From Oscillospiraceae bacterium (lineage in GTDB: Bacteria; Bacillota; Clostridia; Oscillospirales; Ruminococcaceae): a DNA stretch of 64,000 nucleotides. Location: positions 1 to 64,000 of the forward strand of contig JAFXIC010000072.1 in the NCBI GenBank assembly GCA_017533485.1, written 5' to 3'. How positions within the stretch are numbered: the first letter of the stretch is position 1; the number at the start of each line of letters is the position of its first letter. The notes beneath the pieces are model-generated. The model saw nothing but the letters and a program-made list of their open reading frames with translations, made no database searches and had not been told where the DNA came from. Below are positions 62,148 through 64,000 of this stretch, in pieces. The position numbers and the translations under genes were made by a program.

Positions 62148-63579
62148 GATCATAGAACGCTTTGAAACGATCTGTGCTGAGATGAAAAACACAGAAGCTG
62201 TCATCTATCGGGATCGAATGAATATCAAACGTAAAACATTTTCGGAGCTTCATGATGATGTATGGAAAATGGCAGTTTATTTGTCACAATGCGGTGTGAG
62301 GCAGGGGGATCGGATTCTTGCATTTGCTCTTTCCTCCTATCATTTATCTGTGTTTATGCTCGCGGCATTGCATACAGGCGCTTCGATTATGTATGTCGAT
62401 ATCTTTGCGAAGCAAGCAAGTATACAGAGTGTGTTTGAACGATATCATCCGCATTTTGTTTTAGTGTCTAATCAGACCAAGCATTTACGCTGGTTTTTCG
62501 GCAGCATTCGAACGGTGCGAAAGATTCTGAATATTGATGGTTTTACTGATTTTCAAGCAGATGAATGGACGCCGCGTTCGATTCCGGAAGATCAAACTGC
62601 ATTGCTGACCATGACCACAGGCTCGACCGGAATTCCGAAAATTGTCCTGCGCAGTCACCGGGATCTGATGCAGCAATTACAGCTGATTCATCGGAATATA
62701 ACTGCCGGTACGAATGAAATCGTCTTAACGACTTCGTATATTTATGTGTTTGCGAATATTCTGAGCGGATTTACAACCGTGATGCCGCTTCTTAATCTCG
62801 GAAGATATTCTCCGAAGCGTATCAATCGAATTTTAAAATTATTTCGAAACGAACAGATTTCTATGCTGATAACCTCGCCTGATTTTTGTCTGAAAGCAGA
62901 GCCTGTTTTTCCGCAGCTTCGGATGCTTTATTTTGGCGGTGCGATTCTCAATCGGTATGAGGCAGAAATGATTCGGAAAAAATTCCACGATTGTCGATGC
63001 CATGTGATTTATGGTGCAACAGAATGTAATCTTATCGCTGTTGCAGATCTTGACGATATGCTGGAAGTGCTAGAAACAGACCACCGTGCACTGCTTGGAA
63101 AACCGGTCGATGGTGTTCAGGTACGCCTGACAGATGACGGAGAAATACTTGTGGCGAGTGATGCATTGCTCGAAAATTATGTTTCTGATTCGGATACATC
63201 CAAAATTCTGGATGAAAATGGTATCTTGTGGCATCGGACAAATGACTATGCGGGGTATCACGGATCATTTCTCTACTATAAAGGAAAAGGCGGAAATTCG
63301 ATTGACGTAAATTCTGTGCGGATTTTCAGCAATATTATTGAACAGGAAATTATTGCACAGTTCCCGTCGATTCCTAAATGTGCGGTTTTTATGAAGTCGG
63401 AGAGTGTATATGTAGTGGTGCAAGGGCGTCTGAAACCATCGCAAAAAGATGGCATTGAAACGATTATGAGGAGCTTTGGTGTGACATCATGGAAGCTTCG
63501 GATGCTTCGGAAAATACCGTGTGATGTCAAACATCATACTAAAATTAACTATCAGAAACTCAGGGAGAAGACATGGTAA
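62140..63579 (+). CDS. ANL-family AMP-forming acyl ligase
   Basis: The 479-residue enzyme has ANL motifs: A3 TMTTGSTGIPKIVLRSHR, A5 YGATECNLIA, A7 in variant form WHRTNDYAGYHG, the hinge YKGKGGNSIDVNSVRI and a late lysine in HHTKINYQKL. It activates a carboxylic acid as its adenylate. The substrate, whether fatty acid, amino acid or aryl acid, cannot be read. The A7/A8 region departs from the usual TGD and KxxG sequences. ATG 62140 is coupled to the previous gene, and the next one starts seven bases inside its end. Confidence 0.85.
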   Translation: MSEIIERFETICAEMKNTEAVIYRDRMNIKRKTFSELHDDVWKMAVYLSQCGVRQGDRILAFALSSYHLSVFMLAALHTGASIMYVDIFAKQASIQSVFERYHPHFVLVSNQTKHLRWFFGSIRTVRKILNIDGFTDFQADEWTPRSIPEDQTALLTMTTGSTGIPKIVLRSHRDLMQQLQLIHRNITAGTNEIVLTTSYIYVFANILSGFTTVMPLLNLGRYSPKRINRILKLFRNEQISMLITSPDFCLKAEPVFPQLRMLYFGGAILNRYEAEMIRKKFHDCRCHVIYGATECNLIAVADLDDMLEVLETDHRALLGKPVDGVQVRLTDDGEILVASDALLENYVSDSDTSKILDENGILWHRTNDYAGYHGSFLYYKGKGGNSIDVNSVRIFSNIIEQEIIAQFPSIPKCAVFMKSESVYVVVQGRLKPSQKDGIETIMRSFGVTSWKLRMLRKIPCDVKHHTKINYQKLREKTW

Positions 63580-64000
63580 TTACAGAATATTGTTTGGATC
63601 ATATCCTGCGTGATGGGAAGGCGACATTTGGAAACCATCCGTATATTTTCACAAGAAAGCAGGATACATTTTGCGGAATTGCTTATTCAGATTTTGTAGA
63701 TGACGTGATTTCTGCGGCGTGTATTTTAAACAGATTGAATCTGTGCGGAAGAAAAATTCTGCTGTACGGCTCGAATTCCTATACATATTTGGTTGCTGAT
63801 ACGGCTGTTATGGCATATGTCGGAGTAAGCTGTACCGTATCGAAAGAATGGTCCGAAAAGAATGTATCGGAAGCAGTCGATTTTCTGGATGCGGGCGCAA
63901 TCCTTTATTCTAAGGATAAAGCTGATGTCATTACAAAAGTGAGAGCGCAATATCCCGATATATTGTATATTGATATGGATGAACTGGTATCCGGAAAAGA
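63573..64000 (+). CDS. second ANL-family enzyme, N-terminal part (truncated by window edge)
   Basis: An open frame of 142 codons starts at ATG 63573 (MVITEYCLDHILRDGKATFG) and runs off the window. The segment TFCGIAYSDFVDDVISAACI, then GRKILLYGSNSYTYLVADTA and AYVGVSCTVSK matches the N-terminal subdomain of acyl-CoA synthetases and other AMP-forming ligases. It overlaps the preceding ANL gene by seven bases, so the operon continues. The catalytic motifs lie beyond the window, so whether it is a complete enzyme is unknown. Confidence 0.78.
   Translation, partial: MVITEYCLDHILRDGKATFGNHPYIFTRKQDTFCGIAYSDFVDDVISAACILNRLNLCGRKILLYGSNSYTYLVADTAVMAYVGVSCTVSKEWSEKNVSEAVDFLDAGAILYSKDKADVITKVRAQYPDILYIDMDELVSGK

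Overview
The window looks like a chromosomal segment of a cellulosome-producing, strictly anaerobic Firmicute close to Ruminococcus (Oscillospiraceae). I base this on protein content alone: five secreted dockerin proteins (two GH9, one GH5, one CotH-like, one SGNH hydrolase), the [FeFe]-hydrogenase maturases HydE/HydG/HydF, a Na+-pumping decarboxylase beta subunit, Thr-rich linkers, and vegetative promoters of the TTGACA-N17-TATAAT type. I cannot name a species. There is no sign of phage, insertion sequences, CRISPR or rRNA.

Layout. 0-7 kb: smpB with ssrA (tmRNA), a DUF3592-like membrane protein, uvrA, a TM1266-type hydrogenase-system regulator with a nicotinamidase-like hydrolase, and a DUF2130 protein. 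7-11 kb (minus): dgt-dnaG-rpoD replication/sigma operon. 11-16 kb: small COG2426 membrane protein, then an ABC-2 exporter (one ATPase, two permeases). 15.9-23.5 kb: cellulosome island with a cohesin-like lipoprotein, a CotH-dockerin protein, a GH9-CBM3-dockerin cellulase and an SGNH-dockerin esterase. 23.7-26.1 kb: oadB, a 53-residue oadG-like gene and an unknown membrane-anchored protein, behind a structured leader with an intrinsic terminator (metal-ion riboswitch type). 26-29.3 kb: mnmA-recG, then tRNA-Asp, -Phe and -Gly. 29.8-34 kb (minus): hydE-hydG-hydF behind a newly noticed attenuator-like leader, followed by a decayed reading frame. 34-40 kb: CE2-like esterase, small membrane protein, malQ-glgP for storage or malto-oligosaccharide use, DUF805 protein, tRNA-Pro. 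40.5-45.2 kb (minus): DUF554, OPT transporter with a PqqD-like protein, pepD. 45.5-55 kb: zinc-ribbon protein, GH9 with duplicated binding modules and dockerin, glnA, T-box-controlled trpBA, GH5-dockerin.

55-64 kb holds the most unusual part: one consensus promoter followed by eight translationally coupled genes that run off the window. They encode an APH/choline-kinase-fold kinase, a GNAT acyltransferase, a PP-loop amidotransferase-like ATPase, a short UbiA-like membrane protein, a PEP-synthase/rifampicin-phosphotransferase-like enzyme, a DUF3419/BtaA-like aminocarboxypropyl transferase and two ANL (AMP-forming) enzymes. The combination looks like a biosynthetic operon for an unusual lipid or lipid-linked metabolite that I do not recognise as a described pathway.

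How the genes fit together: plant-cell-wall polysaccharides are degraded by two dockerin classes of enzyme, sugars are stored or mobilised through MalQ/GlgP, reducing power is disposed of as H2 through the HydEFG-matured hydrogenase, and sodium export is handled by the decarboxylase pump under its leader RNA.
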